NCBI RefSeq assembly: GCF_004014775.2
Contig: NZ_CP042809.1
Span: 124,001-188,000, forward strand
DNA from: Acetobacter oryzoeni
GTDB lineage: Bacteria > Pseudomonadota > Alphaproteobacteria > Acetobacterales > Acetobacteraceae
Direction: 5' to 3'
Length of the DNA: 64,000 nucleotides
The notes under the pieces were generated by a model. That model made no database searches, had not been told where the DNA came from, and saw only the letters and a program-made list of their open reading frames with translations. Of this stretch, positions 45,535 through 55,115 are shown in pieces (position 1 is the stretch's first letter; every line of letters starts with the position of its first letter). Both the position numbers and the translations under genes were made by a program.

Positions 45535-45780
45535 TCAGAAGTTCTTATAATCTGCGAGTGGAAGACCATTCTCTTCGACATATTGTCTGGATGCTTCAAG
45601 GGATGAGCGATTCTCTGCGAGCCATTGTTGAGCACGGATTGAAGCGATCGCTGACTTCACCCCCTGCTCGCAGGCCTGCGATATGTTGAGATCAAGCGAT
45701 TTGGCTTCTTCGAGTAACTGAGACGGCAACGTCACATTAGTCGGACGACGTGTTGGGCTGGCGGAATGCGGGCGAACCAT
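45535..45780 (-). CDS. ccdA: CcdA antitoxin
   Basis: 81 residues. RRPTNVTLPSQLLEEAKSLD is the ribbon-helix-helix, with NISQACEQGVKSAIASIRAQ as the second helix region; the C-terminal QYVEENGLPLADYKNF binds CcdB. The gene is directly upstream of ccdB. Autoregulation is expected but no clear operator was seen. Confidence 0.92.
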   Translation of the reverse strand: MVRPHSASPTRRPTNVTLPSQLLEEAKSLDLNISQACEQGVKSAIASIRAQQWLAENRSSLEASRQYVEENGLPLADYKNF

Positions 45781-46173
45781 AGCTTTACTCCATGTCCTGG
45801 AAACCGAAGTTTAGCACATATTTATGCGCATCTCCATATGCATACTCTTATCCCGACATATGGACACTTTCCAAGAGCTCAAGCAATTCTTTTGACGTCT
45901 GACCTGAGCGACACCGGAATGTCTGGGGCTGTCCGCTTAGTTGATGGAGTTTCCATGCGGCATGATAATTAGAATATTTTTTTATCAGTGAGTTATAAAT
46001 CCATTTAATACGGATAATATTCTATTTAGCCGAGAAAAATTCACTGATTAGTGATAAAAACAGCAAGTGAAATTTGAGAGTTTATCTCTTTAGCGTTTAT
46101 GTCGACAATGGAGGGGAAAGCGGAATGTCCGCAATGGAATTGAACGAGGTGAACAGCGGACATAATGGCAGCC
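45781..46173. other. Intergenic region with direct repeat A
   Basis: No gene. 45981-46131 is one copy of a 150-bp repeat (second copy at 52830-52980). It starts with TTTATCAGTGAGTTATAAAT and contains CACTGATTAGTGATAAAA. It ends in GGGGAAAGCGGAATGTCCGC, the short dispersed motif. Confidence 0.6.
45981..46131 (+). repeat. 150-bp direct repeat, copy 1
   Basis: Nearly identical over about 125 bp to 52830-52980. Shared blocks: TTTATCAGTGAGTTAT, ATCCATTTAATA, GGATAATATTCTATTT, CACTGATTAGTGATAAAAAC and AGCGTTTATGTCG. The two copies are in the same orientation 6.85 kb apart, framing the 46-52 kb gene block. Confidence 0.8.
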
Positions 46174-47060
46174 CTAGAGGAAAGACCAACCCCTTCCATG
46201 GTCGTATGTCATCACTTTTCCAGCGGATGTCATCGGAAAATGCGATGTGAATACTGCTGCGGTGTGTTCGGCAGCATAATTCAAAGCCCATTTGCGCGAT
46301 ATGATGGCTATCTGAGGATCTGCATCAAAAACGGCACTCCACTCCGGAATACATACCTGAATGGGGTGATGCATGACATCACCCGTGAAGAGCGCACGCT
46401 CCATACCTGATTTCAGCACAATAAATGCGTGATGTGGTGTATGCCCCGGTGTGGGATGAAAGGAAATTCCTTCGAGAACATCCGATCCGTCCACGTCAAT
46501 CTGATCTGCAAGACCCGCCGAGATAATCGGATCAACGCTATCAATGCGTGTCATGAAACTGGTTTTATTGCGGACGCTATCATGAGCCGGATTGCTGAAA
46601 AAATCATATTCGGCTCTAGAAAAGACATATCGGGCATTCGGGAAGGTCGGAACCCAGATGCCATTTTGCAGGCGTGTGTTCCACCCCACGTGATCAACAT
46701 GCAGATGGGTGAGAAGAACAAAATCGATATCTTCTGGTCGGACGCCAGCGCGCATCAGATTTTCAAGCCACACGGTCTGCAAGTGATCGAAAAACAGAGC
46801 AGCAGGTCGAGCCTTGCTATTCCCGGCCCCGTATCCACAAGAATGTTCCGACCGCGATCCTTGATGAGCCAGCTATGAACGCTCAAAAGGACTTTCGTTT
46901 CTGAAGCATCCAGCGTTTCAGGTAGATCAGAATAGGCCTGAAGTGCCGTTGCATCATCCCAGCCAGGAAGCAACTGTTCTGGAGTGAGTGCTGCCAGCGT
47001 AAGATCCTGCATTTTTAGTATGCGGGCATCCCCTACAGCATACCACTGAAGATCGTTCAT
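46174..47060 (-). pseudogene. Metallo-beta-lactamase-fold hydrolase with a frameshift
   Basis: The N-terminal part (47060 to about 46830, LQWYAVGDARILKMQDLTLA) ends at ILVDTGPGIA; another frame resumes as GNSKARPAALFFDHLQTVWL and continues to 46174. Together they make about 295 residues with the zinc motif VLLTHLHVDHVGWN, the later TPGHTPHHAF, and GDVMHH. The shift lies in a GGGGCCGGGAA stretch at about 46820-46830, so it could be a sequencing error. The full-length enzyme resembles AttM/quorum-quenching-type MBL proteins, but the substrate is unknown. Confidence 0.82.
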
Positions 47061-47112
47061 AATCCCAAGGCTCTCTTTTCGTTTTTATTTCTCAAAAAAC
47101 ACAGCGCTGTCG

Positions 47113-47445
47113 TCATGAAGGGAAAAGAGACTTCAATTCTTGCGGGAGTTTGCCTGTTGCATGATTTGACAGGCACCCGAATAGTGGGTCCCATTCTTCA
47201 ATCCGCAGATCACAAATCAAACCTTCGGATGCAAAGGGATCACCGGCAATCATCGCGTCGATCTCTTGCCGATTGGCGCCTTTCATAATCAGAAAGCCGG
47301 AGCGCAATGGGGTCCCTTTCAACGGACCGGACGCCAGCAGGCTGCCTTCCTGAATAAGGCGCCTGAGATACAACACGTGTGCTGCGACATGCTGTCCCCA
47401 TCCCTCGCCGTCAGGGTGGTCCATGCGCACAAGATAAACAGGCAT
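47113..47445 (-). CDS. YciI-family protein
   Basis: About 110 residues from ATG at 47445 (MPVYLVRMDHPDGEGW). The ferredoxin-like YciI fold is indicated by HVLYLRRLIQEGSLLASGPL and MKGANRQEIDAMIAGDPFAS, with the conserved Asp-Pro near the C-terminus and a His in the N-terminal half. The function is uncertain. It lies 52 bp upstream of the MBL gene, likely one transcript, and is divergent from a LysR gene. Confidence 0.85.
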   Translation of the reverse strand: MPVYLVRMDHPDGEGWGQHVAAHVLYLRRLIQEGSLLASGPLKGTPLRSGFLIMKGANRQEIDAMIAGDPFASEGLICDLRIEEWDPLFGCLSNHATGKLPQELKSLFPS

Positions 47446-47560
47446 TTCGAAAGTCTCCACCAGAACTGGACTTGCCAATCACTCGAAGCCTTCAGCATAT
47501 TCTTCTTTTCCGCTGGATAAATTGTCGATACGAGACATCAGTCACAACTGAGGAGGATGA

Positions 47561-48472
47561 ATGCTTGACCGGTTAACCAGCATGAAGATTTTTATCAAGG
47601 TCGTGGAATTGGGGTCCTTTGCTGCGGCCTCCCAGCATCTGACTTTGTCGCCGCAGATGGTCGCCAAGCATATAGAGGCTCTGGAGCATCACCTTGGTGC
47701 TCGCCTGTTGCATCGAACGACACGTCGGCAAAGTCTGACCGAAACAGGCCGGCTCTATTGCGAGCAATGTCGGCTTGTTCTGCAGGCTGCTGAACGAGCT
47801 GACAGTCTGGCAGCCAATACGCTTGGCACACCGCGCGGCACATTATCTGTTAGTGTTCCCGTCACCTTCGGGCGAACAGTATTGCTGCCATTTGTTCACA
47901 ACTTTCAGAAAAGATATCCAGAAATTCAAGTCCATTTGTCCCTGTCAGACCAACTGGTTCATCCCACAATGGATGGTCATGAGGCTGTGATCCGAATTGG
48001 TGAACTGGAGACTGACCTTGCAGCGGTCAGTCGTCCTCTGACGGCCTATCGTCGGGTCATCTGCGCGGCTCAAAACTATCTAGAAAAACATGGTTTTCCA
48101 GGGCAGCCCGATGATCTGATGCGCCACGAGTGTCTCGTGTATGAAAATTCCGGCGGCCCTGTAACAACCTGGCACTTTTCTCAAGGAAGCGTTACGCGGC
48201 CTGTCACCGTCTCCGGGCGGATAATCAGTAATGATTCAAGTGTTCTGCATTCTGCAGCACTTGCTGGCGACGGCATTCTGCTGGGATATGAGCAGGCCCT
48301 GCTTCCAGATATTAAAAGCAAACGGCTTGTCCAGCTTATGCCGAGGTGGACAGTTCCGGCCAGGCCCATGCACCTGCTTTATAACGCAGGTCCAGTTATG
48401 ACGCCAAAGCTGCGGGTCTTTGTGACCGAGCTTCAAGAGGCTTTCCAGCCTGAAGCCTCTTTTCGACGGTAG
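47561..48472 (+). CDS. LysR-family regulator
   Basis: 303 residues. The HTH is at residues 1-60 (LTSMKIFIKVVELGSFAAAS, HLTLSPQMVAKHIEALEHHL). The remainder is the substrate-binding domain (GTPRGTLSVSVPVTFGRTVL). It is divergent from the YciI-MBL pair with about 115 bp between starts and probably controls it. The effector is unknown. Confidence 0.9.
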   Translation: MLDRLTSMKIFIKVVELGSFAAASQHLTLSPQMVAKHIEALEHHLGARLLHRTTRRQSLTETGRLYCEQCRLVLQAAERADSLAANTLGTPRGTLSVSVPVTFGRTVLLPFVHNFQKRYPEIQVHLSLSDQLVHPTMDGHEAVIRIGELETDLAAVSRPLTAYRRVICAAQNYLEKHGFPGQPDDLMRHECLVYENSGGPVTTWHFSQGSVTRPVTVSGRIISNDSSVLHSAALAGDGILLGYEQALLPDIKSKRLVQLMPRWTVPARPMHLLYNAGPVMTPKLRVFVTELQEAFQPEASFRR

Positions 48473-48512
48473 GGTGCCTGACTCCTAAGCTCAGTTGGTA
48501 ATCAGTTCCTGT

Positions 48513-49259
48513 TCACCATCCCTGTTCAGTCGGAAGAACAAACAGTTCTGCAACATCCATACGTGCAGGTGATTTCAGAGCAAAAAGGATACTGTCTGCT
48601 ATGTCCTCGCCCTCGAGAAAGGTCATGGACGCTGCAAGATCATCCATCTGTTTGCGGTAATCAGCATCTGTAATGTGGTCGTAAAGCTCCGATTTTACGG
48701 CTCCCGGCTGAATGCAGGTAACGCGGATATTATGCTTTGGTCCGATCTCCATTCTTAGGCCGTCTGAAAACGCTGTCACCGCAGCCTTGGTGGCACAATA
48801 AACGGCGAGACCCGTAAAGACCTTCCGGCCTGCAATCGAGGACATGTTAAAAATATGGCCCGAATGCTGTGCGATCATCTGCGGAAGAACGGCTGCCGTT
48901 GCATTAAGAACACCCGATATATTTACATCCACCATCTGCTGCCATTCGTCCACTTTCAGGCTGTCAACGCTAGATAGGGGCATTAGGCCCGCATTGTTGA
49001 CCAGAACATCAATCCTTCCAAATTGGGCAATCAAGCTCTTTGTCGCTTCTTGACACGAGACAAGGTCAGTAACGTCCGTCACCAGAGGAATAGCTCGACC
49101 GCCAGCCTTGGTAATCTCACTGACAAGTGCATTCAGGCGATCATGACGACGTGCCGCCAGGCCGACTGTCATTCCTTCTGCTGCAAGTTTGCGCGCTGTT
49201 GCCGCACCAATGCCACTGGATGCTCCGGTCACCAGAGCAATTTTTCCTGCAATGTTCAT
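48513..49259 (-). CDS. Short-chain dehydrogenase/reductase
   Basis: About 248 residues from ATG at 49259 ([20 protein letters not shown]), preceded by GGAGAAGG. The Rossmann motif TGASSGIG, the NNAG motif ([10 protein letters not shown]) and the active site with Ser in NMSSIAG and Tyr-x-x-x-Lys in [11 protein letters not shown] are all present. It is a classical NAD(P)-dependent SDR; substrate unknown. The AraC gene is divergent. Confidence 0.93.
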   Translation of the reverse strand: MNIAGKIALVTGASSGIGAATARKLAAEGMTVGLAARRHDRLNALVSEITKAGGRAIPLVTDVTDLVSCQEATKSLIAQFGRIDVLVNNAGLMPLSSVDSLKVDEWQQMVDVNISGVLNATAAVLPQMIAQHSGHIFNMSSIAGRKVFTGLAVYCATKAAVTAFSDGLRMEIGPKHNIRVTCIQPGAVKSELYDHITDADYRKQMDDLAASMTFLEGEDIADSILFALKSPARMDVAELFVLPTEQGW

Positions 49260-49408
49260 AACCTTCTCCACACAACGAGCCTTCAATCGCCCTTGTTTGT
49301 CGAAGGAGGTGTAATTTATGCCAGAAGATATCTCTCTTGGCTTCTTGCTGAAACTATCGCGATTTTGCGCTATAGATAGTCGCGCATGGAAATGAGAGAG
49401 TGTAGCAG

Positions 49409-50323
49409 ATGGTTTTGTCCTGCCTTCCTTCTCGGCGTGCTGCCAGTTTGACACTGGAGCAACTTCTCCCCGGGAAGAAAGTCGCGCAAAGTGAAGGGGA
49501 TGTCTGGAAGGATGTTGACGTCCAGATATTCACTCGCCCGGTACAAGAAGACGAAATTCTTGTACCTGCCGTCGCAGAACCCCTGCTTGTTTGGGTTATC
49601 CGCGGAGAAGCAAATATTGAAGAGCGTGAACTGACAGGGCCTTGGGAACAGAGCAAGGCAAGAGCAGGAACATTTTACCTCACGCAGACGGACACACCCT
49701 ATCTGATGCGGTGGCAGGGCAAGGGAAACACTTGTTTTGAAGTGTTGCATCTCTATCTTGGACTTGAGCTTGTCGATCGAGCTGCCAAGTCATTAAATCT
49801 GACTTCATCCCGTATTCGAATGCGGGATGTTTCGGGCGGGGAGGATGCTTTCATATCAGGCATTTTGAGTGGTCTGATAGCTGAAATGCAATCTTCCGTT
49901 ATTACAAATTCCTTATTTGTAAATGGCCTTCTGGAAAGTCTGACAGTTCATCTTTTAAGACAGTATGCTGATGCCAGAGCTAAGATAAAGCTACGATCCA
50001 CTCTCTTGCCCACATGGAAACTGCGTAGAGTTCTTGATCATATGGAAGCACATCTGGCTGAGCCATTTGATTTGGATTGTCTTGCTGCTTTGTGCGGCAT
50101 GAGCCGTTTTCACTTCAGTCGCTCATTCCGTACAACCACGGGACAAACCCCCTCTGGTTGGTTCATGCAGCACCGCGTCCAGAAAGCATCAGAAATGCTT
50201 CGTAAGACCAATCTTTCCATTATCGAGATTGCCTTGGGGATCGGATACGACAGTCCAAGTCACTTTGCTCAGGTCTTCCGCAGAGTGACAGGTGTCAGTC
50301 CTCGTCACTATAGAAAACTGTAA
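49409..50323 (+). CDS. AraC-family regulator with N-terminal cupin
   Basis: 304 residues. The N-terminal half has beta-strand cupin-like sequence ([20 protein letters not shown]). The C-terminal 100 residues carry two helix-turn-helix motifs: [20 protein letters not shown] and [20 protein letters not shown] followed by [15 protein letters not shown]. It is divergent from the SDR gene, with 149 bp between starts, and is the natural regulator of it. Confidence 0.9.
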   Translation: MVLSCLPSRRAASLTLEQLLPGKKVAQSEGDVWKDVDVQIFTRPVQEDEILVPAVAEPLLVWVIRGEANIEERELTGPWEQSKARAGTFYLTQTDTPYLMRWQGKGNTCFEVLHLYLGLELVDRAAKSLNLTSSRIRMRDVSGGEDAFISGILSGLIAEMQSSVITNSLFVNGLLESLTVHLLRQYADARAKIKLRSTLLPTWKLRRVLDHMEAHLAEPFDLDCLAALCGMSRFHFSRSFRTTTGQTPSGWFMQHRVQKASEMLRKTNLSIIEIALGIGYDSPSHFAQVFRRVTGVSPRHYRKL

Positions 50324-50342
50324 TCACTCTCTGAATAAGGTT

Positions 50343-50825
50343 TCAGAAAAAACCTTGGTAAAAAAGTTCACCTAAATACAGTCCCATTCCAAAGACAGCA
50401 TGAGCGCTTATACTGAGAAATAGTCCTTTTCCAGGATTGGGAGCCCTAAGCCCGAAAAAACCGCCGCCCAGAGCAGGTTTCATAAACAGAAAAGGGGCTA
50501 AAAGGGTAACAAGTCCGAAGAGTAGACCATTTAGCAGTGTGGGGACTGTCTTTGCTATAACCACCACAAAACTGAGGTACAGTGCGGCATAAACAGCACC
50601 AATCAGATAATGAAATGCCCAGCCAACAGTGGCCTCTCCTTTCAGGGAGGGTCTTTTTCCAATCATTGGGTCATAGATCCTGCCGTCACGCCACCCTATG
50701 ACCCAGCGGCCGGTGACAGACCAGTTGGCTGCAGGAATTCCAGTCAATGGTTTCTGGGCTTGTTGCCAGATATCGGATGCAGCAGTCGCCACGACGCCGA
50801 CTGTCAGAATTTCGAGCAAATTCAT
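50343..50825 (-). CDS. DUF2938 membrane protein
   Basis: About 160 residues from ATG at 50825 (MNLLEILTVGVVATAASDIW). The family marks are GRWVIGWRDGRIYDPMIGKR and later FLFMKPALGGGFFGLRAPNP, in a protein with four hydrophobic segments. The function is unknown. It is divergent from an Rrf2-type regulator, which probably controls it. Confidence 0.85.
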   Translation of the reverse strand: MNLLEILTVGVVATAASDIWQQAQKPLTGIPAANWSVTGRWVIGWRDGRIYDPMIGKRPSLKGEATVGWAFHYLIGAVYAALYLSFVVVIAKTVPTLLNGLLFGLVTLLAPFLFMKPALGGGFFGLRAPNPGKGLFLSISAHAVFGMGLYLGELFYQGFF

Positions 50826-50928
50826 ACAGCATGTCCTCGAAGTAAGAGTGTTCGCGCACACTTTCATGTCACTTTTCGAGTTTCATGATATACTGACGAA
50901 ATCGCACTCTAGCAACACATGAAGTTAC

Positions 50929-51381
50929 ATGAGACAAGATAACAGATTATCCTGTGTGCTCCACGTACTCCTGCATATGGCAGAAGCAGGTGGTCCCATG
51001 ACGTCAGAAGCCCTAGCTCGCGCCCTTAACACCAACCCCGTGGTTGTGCGACGTCTTATGGGCGGTCTGCGTGAGCATGGATATGTGCACTCCGAGAAAG
51101 GACATGGCGGGGGGTGGACGCTTTCATGCCAGTTGGATCGGGTAACGCTGCGAGATATTTACGAGGCTCTTGATGCCCCAAGATTATTCGCCATAGGGAA
51201 CCGGAGTGAAAAGACTGAATGCCTTGTTGAGGAAGCCGTTAACGATGCAATGAGTGGCGTCCTTGCGGATGCTACGGCCCAACTTCTCGCGCGTTTTGGC
51301 CAGATTACACTTGCAGCGCTTCATGCCGACTTCCATCAGAGGCTAGCAGCGCGCCATGCTCCGGCCACGCTCTGCAAGTAG
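50929..51381 (+). CDS. Rrf2-family transcriptional regulator
   Basis: 150 residues. The winged helix is MTSEALARALNTNPVVVRRL followed by KGHGGGWTLS, the Rrf2 wing. No three-cysteine iron-sulfur cluster is seen (single Cys residues only), so it belongs to the YwnA-like group without a cluster. It is divergent from the DUF2938 gene. Confidence 0.88.
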   Translation: MRQDNRLSCVLHVLLHMAEAGGPMTSEALARALNTNPVVVRRLMGGLREHGYVHSEKGHGGGWTLSCQLDRVTLRDIYEALDAPRLFAIGNRSEKTECLVEEAVNDAMSGVLADATAQLLARFGQITLAALHADFHQRLAARHAPATLCK

Positions 51382-51471
51382 ACCAAGGACTGATGGCCAG
51401 GATTGATGCTGACCTTGTGCCTCCCGGAATTCAGATGTCGCAAACAGTGAGTGGTTTAAGCTACATGACGT

Positions 51472-52765
51472 GGAGGGTTCGAAAAACCTCTTGGCTCTGA
51501 GCTATTTTGTGTGATTCCATTTCTTCGGCGTTGATTGGGGATGGTGGAAGATGAAGCAGACCGGTTTCTTTGATGTTGAAGAGCGGCTGGCGCATCTGAG
51601 CGGGCTGGGGGATCAGCTCGAAGCCTTTTCCCAGACTGTGGATTTTGAGGTGTTCCGCCCTGATCTGGAGAAGGCTGTGGCGTATTCGGATGGAAGTAAA
51701 GGGGGTCGTCCTCCATTTGATGCGGTGCTGATGTTCAAGATCCTGGTGATCCAGACGTTGAACAATTTGTCTGATGAACGGACGGAATACCTGATCAACG
51801 ACCGTCTCTCCTTCATGCGCTTTCTGGGATTGGGGCTGTCGGACCGTGTGCCTGATGCCAAAACGGTGTGGCTGTTTCGCGAGCGTCTGACACAGGCGTG
51901 TGCCATTGAAAGACTGTTTGACCGATTTGATGCGACCCTGCGCAACGCCGGCTATCTCCCGATGTCGGGCCAGATCCTGGATGCCACACTTGTGGCCGCT
52001 CCAAAGCAGCGCAATACCAACGCTGAGAAAACGGATCTCCGGGCAGGGCGTATCCCCGAAGACTGGCAGGACAAACCCGCAAAGCTGTCCCACAAGGACC
52101 GCCATGCACGCTGGACATTAAAGTTCACGAAGGCGAAGCGGCAGGACGATGGGACGATCCCCGCAACGGATCTCGCCATCCCGTTCTTTGGCTACAAATC
52201 CCACGTCTCCATCGACCGGAAGTTTCGGTTCATCCGGAAATGGAAGACGACGGATGCCGCCGCCAGTGATGGTGCGCGATTGAGAGAGGGGCTGCTGGAT
52301 AAAACCAATACGGCCTCAAGCGTTTGGGCTGACACGGCCTATCGCTCAAAAGCCAATGAGGATTCCATGGAAAAGCATGGCTTTGTCTCGAAGGTTCACA
52401 GGAAAAAGCCTCATTTCAAGCCCATGCCACGACATATCCAGAGATCGAATGCAGGAAAGTCCGTGATCCGATCCCGCGTCGAGCATGTCTTTGCTGACCA
52501 GAAGTCACAGACCGGACTATTCATCCGAACTGTCGGTATCACCCGGGCCACAATGAGGATCGGGCTGGCCAATATCGTCTACAACATGCGCCGCTTCCTC
52601 TTCCTCGAAAGGTTGAACGCGAGCGCGTAGTTATCCAGCAGGGAAGGCAGTTCCCGATCTGCTCAAAACGCAGAGCGAATGTTACTTCAAGAACCGTAAA
52701 TCAAATCGCCAAAAGCTCAAAATCAAGAGCCAGGCGCATCAACCAACGGTTCTTCGATCCCTCCA
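51472..52765 (+). mobile_element. IS5-type insertion sequence
   Basis: About 1.29 kb. Inverted repeats: TGGAGGGTTCGAAAAACC at the left (51472-51489) and GGTTCTTCGATCCCTCCA at the right (52748-52765), with two mismatches. One transposase gene lies inside. The right edge abuts the CACCTAATTAAGGAATTTCG repeat. No clear target duplication was recognised. Confidence 0.85.
51551..52630 (+). CDS. IS5-family transposase
   Basis: 359 residues. The N-terminal DUF772-like domain is followed by the DDE catalytic domain: LDATLVAAPKQRN (Asp), VWADTAYRSKANE (Asp) and RVEHVFADQKSQ (Glu). It matches the IS5 group with a single uninterrupted transposase frame. All catalytic residues are present, so it may be active. 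Confidence 0.92.
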   Translation: MKQTGFFDVEERLAHLSGLGDQLEAFSQTVDFEVFRPDLEKAVAYSDGSKGGRPPFDAVLMFKILVIQTLNNLSDERTEYLINDRLSFMRFLGLGLSDRVPDAKTVWLFRERLTQACAIERLFDRFDATLRNAGYLPMSGQILDATLVAAPKQRNTNAEKTDLRAGRIPEDWQDKPAKLSHKDRHARWTLKFTKAKRQDDGTIPATDLAIPFFGYKSHVSIDRKFRFIRKWKTTDAAASDGARLREGLLDKTNTASSVWADTAYRSKANEDSMEKHGFVSKVHRKKPHFKPMPRHIQRSNAGKSVIRSRVEHVFADQKSQTGLFIRTVGITRATMRIGLANIVYNMRRFLFLERLNASA

Positions 52766-53151
52766 CCTAATTAAGGAATTTCGACAAACCTTGTCGAAAA
52801 CGAGAAGATAATGTTAATTCGAATGCTGTTTTATCAGTGAGTTATGAATCCATTTAATATGGATAATATTCTATTTGGCCGAGAAAAAACCACTGATTAG
52901 TGATAAAAACAGCAAGTGAAATTTGAGCTCTTATTTTATAGCGTTTATGTCGGCGATGGGGCGGGGAGTGGCATGCCTGCTTTAATTCTGTTAAAAAGAT
53001 CGCGACAGAGCTTCTATGCAGCAATCAGGTCCGATATTGCAACATTTAGAATGCTGTAATCGTGGAGAATTTTCATTCCTGATTGCATATGAAATTCTAA
53101 CCGGGCACCTCGACCTGACTTTTCCAACAGACTTCTCCAATAACAAACAAA
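52766..53151. other. Intergenic region with direct repeat A copy 2 and a hairpin motif
   Basis: No gene. 52765-52795 reads ACCTAATTAAGGAATTTCGA then TTTCGACAA-ACC-TTGTCGAAA, a perfect 9-bp hairpin. 52830-52980 is the second copy of the 150-bp direct repeat. It ends in GGGGCGGGGAGTGGCATGCC. Confidence 0.6.
52830..52980 (+). repeat. 150-bp direct repeat, copy 2
   Basis: Matches 45981-46131 (same orientation). Differences are scattered single bases; the final 20 bp diverge most (GGCATGCC instead of GGAATGTCC). Confidence 0.8.
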
Positions 53152-53577
53152 TTACAGTAATTCTGTCCTAAGACCGACATGAGGTCCTGCCTCAGCGAGG
53201 CGTCGATCCAGAGTGCATAACGTCGCTCCATGATCTGCGCAGACTGCGAGATGTAAAGCATCACCTGCTCGCAGCCCCAAAGTATATTGATCTGAGAAAC
53301 GAGCTGCCGTTTTGAACTGCTGGGTGGTTACAGGCAGAAGTTCGAAGCTTTCAGCGGAAAGGCGGGTGAATAGGGCTAAAGCATTTGCACGATCGGTCAC
53401 TGTGATCTGTGCTGTCCGTAGCTTGATTGAAAGTGCTGAAGAGAATTCAGTAGCAACCCAGTCACTGATAAACAAATCTTGTGGAGCTTGTCTGGCAAGC
53501 CACGACTGCATCCGCTCTGTCTCGGCTTCGTTGGTCAGCGCCGCAACCAGCACGGATGTGTCGATATAGACGTTCAA
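53152..53577 (-). CDS. PIN-domain toxin (VapC-like)
   Basis: 141 residues. Acidic residues: MNVYIDTSVLVAAL (Asp), WVATEFSSALSIK (Glu), LRAGDALHLAVCADHG (Asp) and LCTLDRRLAEA (Asp). It starts within the stop of the antitoxin gene (4-bp overlap). It is complete and belongs to a different branch from the toxin at 10406. Confidence 0.9.
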   Translation of the reverse strand: MNVYIDTSVLVAALTNEAETERMQSWLARQAPQDLFISDWVATEFSSALSIKLRTAQITVTDRANALALFTRLSAESFELLPVTTQQFKTAARFSDQYTLGLRAGDALHLAVCADHGATLCTLDRRLAEAGPHVGLRTELL

Positions 53578-53816
53578 TATCGTGCCTCGTCGCGCATATC
53601 CCGCATCATATCTCTTGCTGGTACTGTCTGGGGTGTCATGTTTGCCGTTAGAGCGCGTAAAGCATTCAAGTTTATAGGTCTACGCTCGCGTGTAATCTTG
53701 TTGATCTGTGCAATAACCTTTCCTCGACGCATAATGCGAACAGGCTCGCCCTGCATTGCCTGATCAATCAGGCGACTGAGGTGGGCTTTTGCATCTACCA
53801 AATTCACAGTCTGCAT
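53574..53816 (-). CDS. Phd/YefM-type antitoxin
   Basis: 80 residues. MQTVNLVDAKAHLSRLIDQA followed by GEPVRIMRRGKVIAQINKI matches the Phd-type DNA-binding domain. The C-terminal TVPARDMMRDMRDEARY is the toxin-binding tail. It overlaps the PIN gene by 4 bp. Confidence 0.88.
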   Translation of the reverse strand: MQTVNLVDAKAHLSRLIDQAMQGEPVRIMRRGKVIAQINKITRERRPINLNALRALTANMTPQTVPARDMMRDMRDEARY

Positions 53817-54210
53817 ATCACACTCCTGACTACTAAACTGGTCACTTTATAGCATGAACATTCTTTTCAGTGTATCAAAATTCAGCCGAGATCAGCCGAC
53901 TTACCGAGTGAATGTCCTCTTACAAAGAATTCTGTTGAAAAAAGTCGTTTACTGTGAGGAGAATCTGGCGCCATTTGGGCCCTTAATTGCAGTCAATCTA
54001 ATTTGAGCCTCTGTTTGAGGCGAATGAACCACTCACGGCAGACAATTATATGGTCTGGCTTGCACCCCAAGGTGAGAATACGGGGCGACGGATCGTCACC
54101 GCACCGTTTGGCTTGTAGCCTCTTGTGTCTATTTATCATCAATCAGTGGATTTTTATCATTATCTTCTGCATTTTTATCGCGATTAAGTGGTTTTTTCGG
54201 CGACAAAAAC
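53817..54210. other. Intergenic region, left part of repeat C
   Basis: No gene is supported. 54136-54210 holds TTTATCATCAATCAGTGG, TTTTTATCATT, TTTTTATCGCGATTAAGTGG and ends in ACAAAAAC, the IS66 target site. An ORF at 54003-54227 crosses the IS boundary and is not convincing. Confidence 0.5.
54165..54210 (+). repeat. Repeat C, copy 2, left part (split by IS66)
   Basis: TTTTTATCGCGATTAAGTGG matches 38644-38663. It continues after the IS66 at 56744. The 8-bp target ACAAAAAC is duplicated (54203-54210 and 56736-56743). Confidence 0.75.
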
Positions 54211-54268
54211 GTAAGGTTCCGGTGTGAGACGCCTTGTTGAGTTTATGGAGTGATGATGTGCTCTGTTC

Positions 54269-54706
54269 ATGACAAAGCGATCAGAACAGAGAGATGCTTG
54301 TGTCGCAGCGACATTCGCTGCGACAGCATCGTGCGCCCCTCAACCGGTTATTGAAATTGTTGGCGAACGGCGTCGTGCCTATGATGACACGTTCAGGCGT
54401 CGGGTTGTGCTGGCGTCCTATGAAGCCGGTCAGTCAGTCCGTGCTATTGCGCGCCAGTTTGGTGTCCATGTCAGCGTCGTTTACCGATGGCGGCAGAAAC
54501 TGGGTTTCGTAACCCCGTCTGCTAAAGAGCAGCTTTCTTTTGTGCCGGTTCATGTGACATCCCCTGTTGAAGGGCTGGGAGGAAACCCGTCCTGCAGGAG
54601 TGGACATGAAGCCAGCATTCTTTTCCCTGGTGGCGAGAAGCTGATGGTTGACAGCCGGATCGCGATTGAAGATCTGCGTAAACTCCTTCAGGTTTTACGC
54701 TCATGA
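54269..54706 (+). CDS. tnpA: IS66 TnpA (helix-turn-helix)
   Basis: 145 residues. FRRRVVLASYEAGQSVRAIA followed by RQFGVHVSVVYRWRQKLG is the IS66 OrfA helix-turn-helix. It overlaps tnpB by 4 bp (ATGA). The role is transposition accessory. Confidence 0.9.
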   Translation: MTKRSEQRDACVAATFAATASCAPQPVIEIVGERRRAYDDTFRRRVVLASYEAGQSVRAIARQFGVHVSVVYRWRQKLGFVTPSAKEQLSFVPVHVTSPVEGLGGNPSCRSGHEASILFPGGEKLMVDSRIAIEDLRKLLQVLRS

Positions 54707-55050
54707 TCCATCTTCCCTCTGGCCTGAAGATATGGCTGGCGGCGGGGACGACAGACATGCGCCTTGGCATGCCCGGTCTGGCTTTGAAAGTTCAACAGTT
54801 TCTGGGGAAAGACCCCTATGTTGGTGATGTTTTTGTCTTCCGGGGTCGGCGCGGCGATCTGGTAAAACTGATCTGGCATGACGGGATTGGACTGTCGCTT
54901 TATGCGAAACGGATTGAACGTGGGTATTTTATCTGGCCCTCGGCAAAGGACGGGGCCCTCCATCTGAGTGCCTCACAATTAAGTTGCCTTCTCGAAGGGA
55001 TCGACTGGCGTAATCCGCAGAAAACATGGCGGCCTGAACTGGCGGGATAA
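54703..55050 (+). CDS. tnpB: IS66 TnpB
   Basis: 115 residues. LAAGTTDMRLGMPGLALKVQ and VGDVFVFRGRRGDLVKLIWH are hallmarks of the IS66 OrfB/TnpB accessory protein, which is unrelated to the RNA-guided TnpB of IS605. KRIERGYFIWP follows. Intact. Confidence 0.93.
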   Translation: MIHLPSGLKIWLAAGTTDMRLGMPGLALKVQQFLGKDPYVGDVFVFRGRRGDLVKLIWHDGIGLSLYAKRIERGYFIWPSAKDGALHLSASQLSCLLEGIDWRNPQKTWRPELAG

Positions 55051-55115
55051 CAAAAAGGGGAGCGGGTGTCATAGTCCTGTACCCTTTTGAACGGTTTTAT
55101 GCTGAACTGTTTTTC

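Noticed and set aside
54003-54227. 74-residue ORF with a hydrophobic stretch
   Set aside because: It crosses the IS66 left end and lies in repeat C; no ribosome-binding site.
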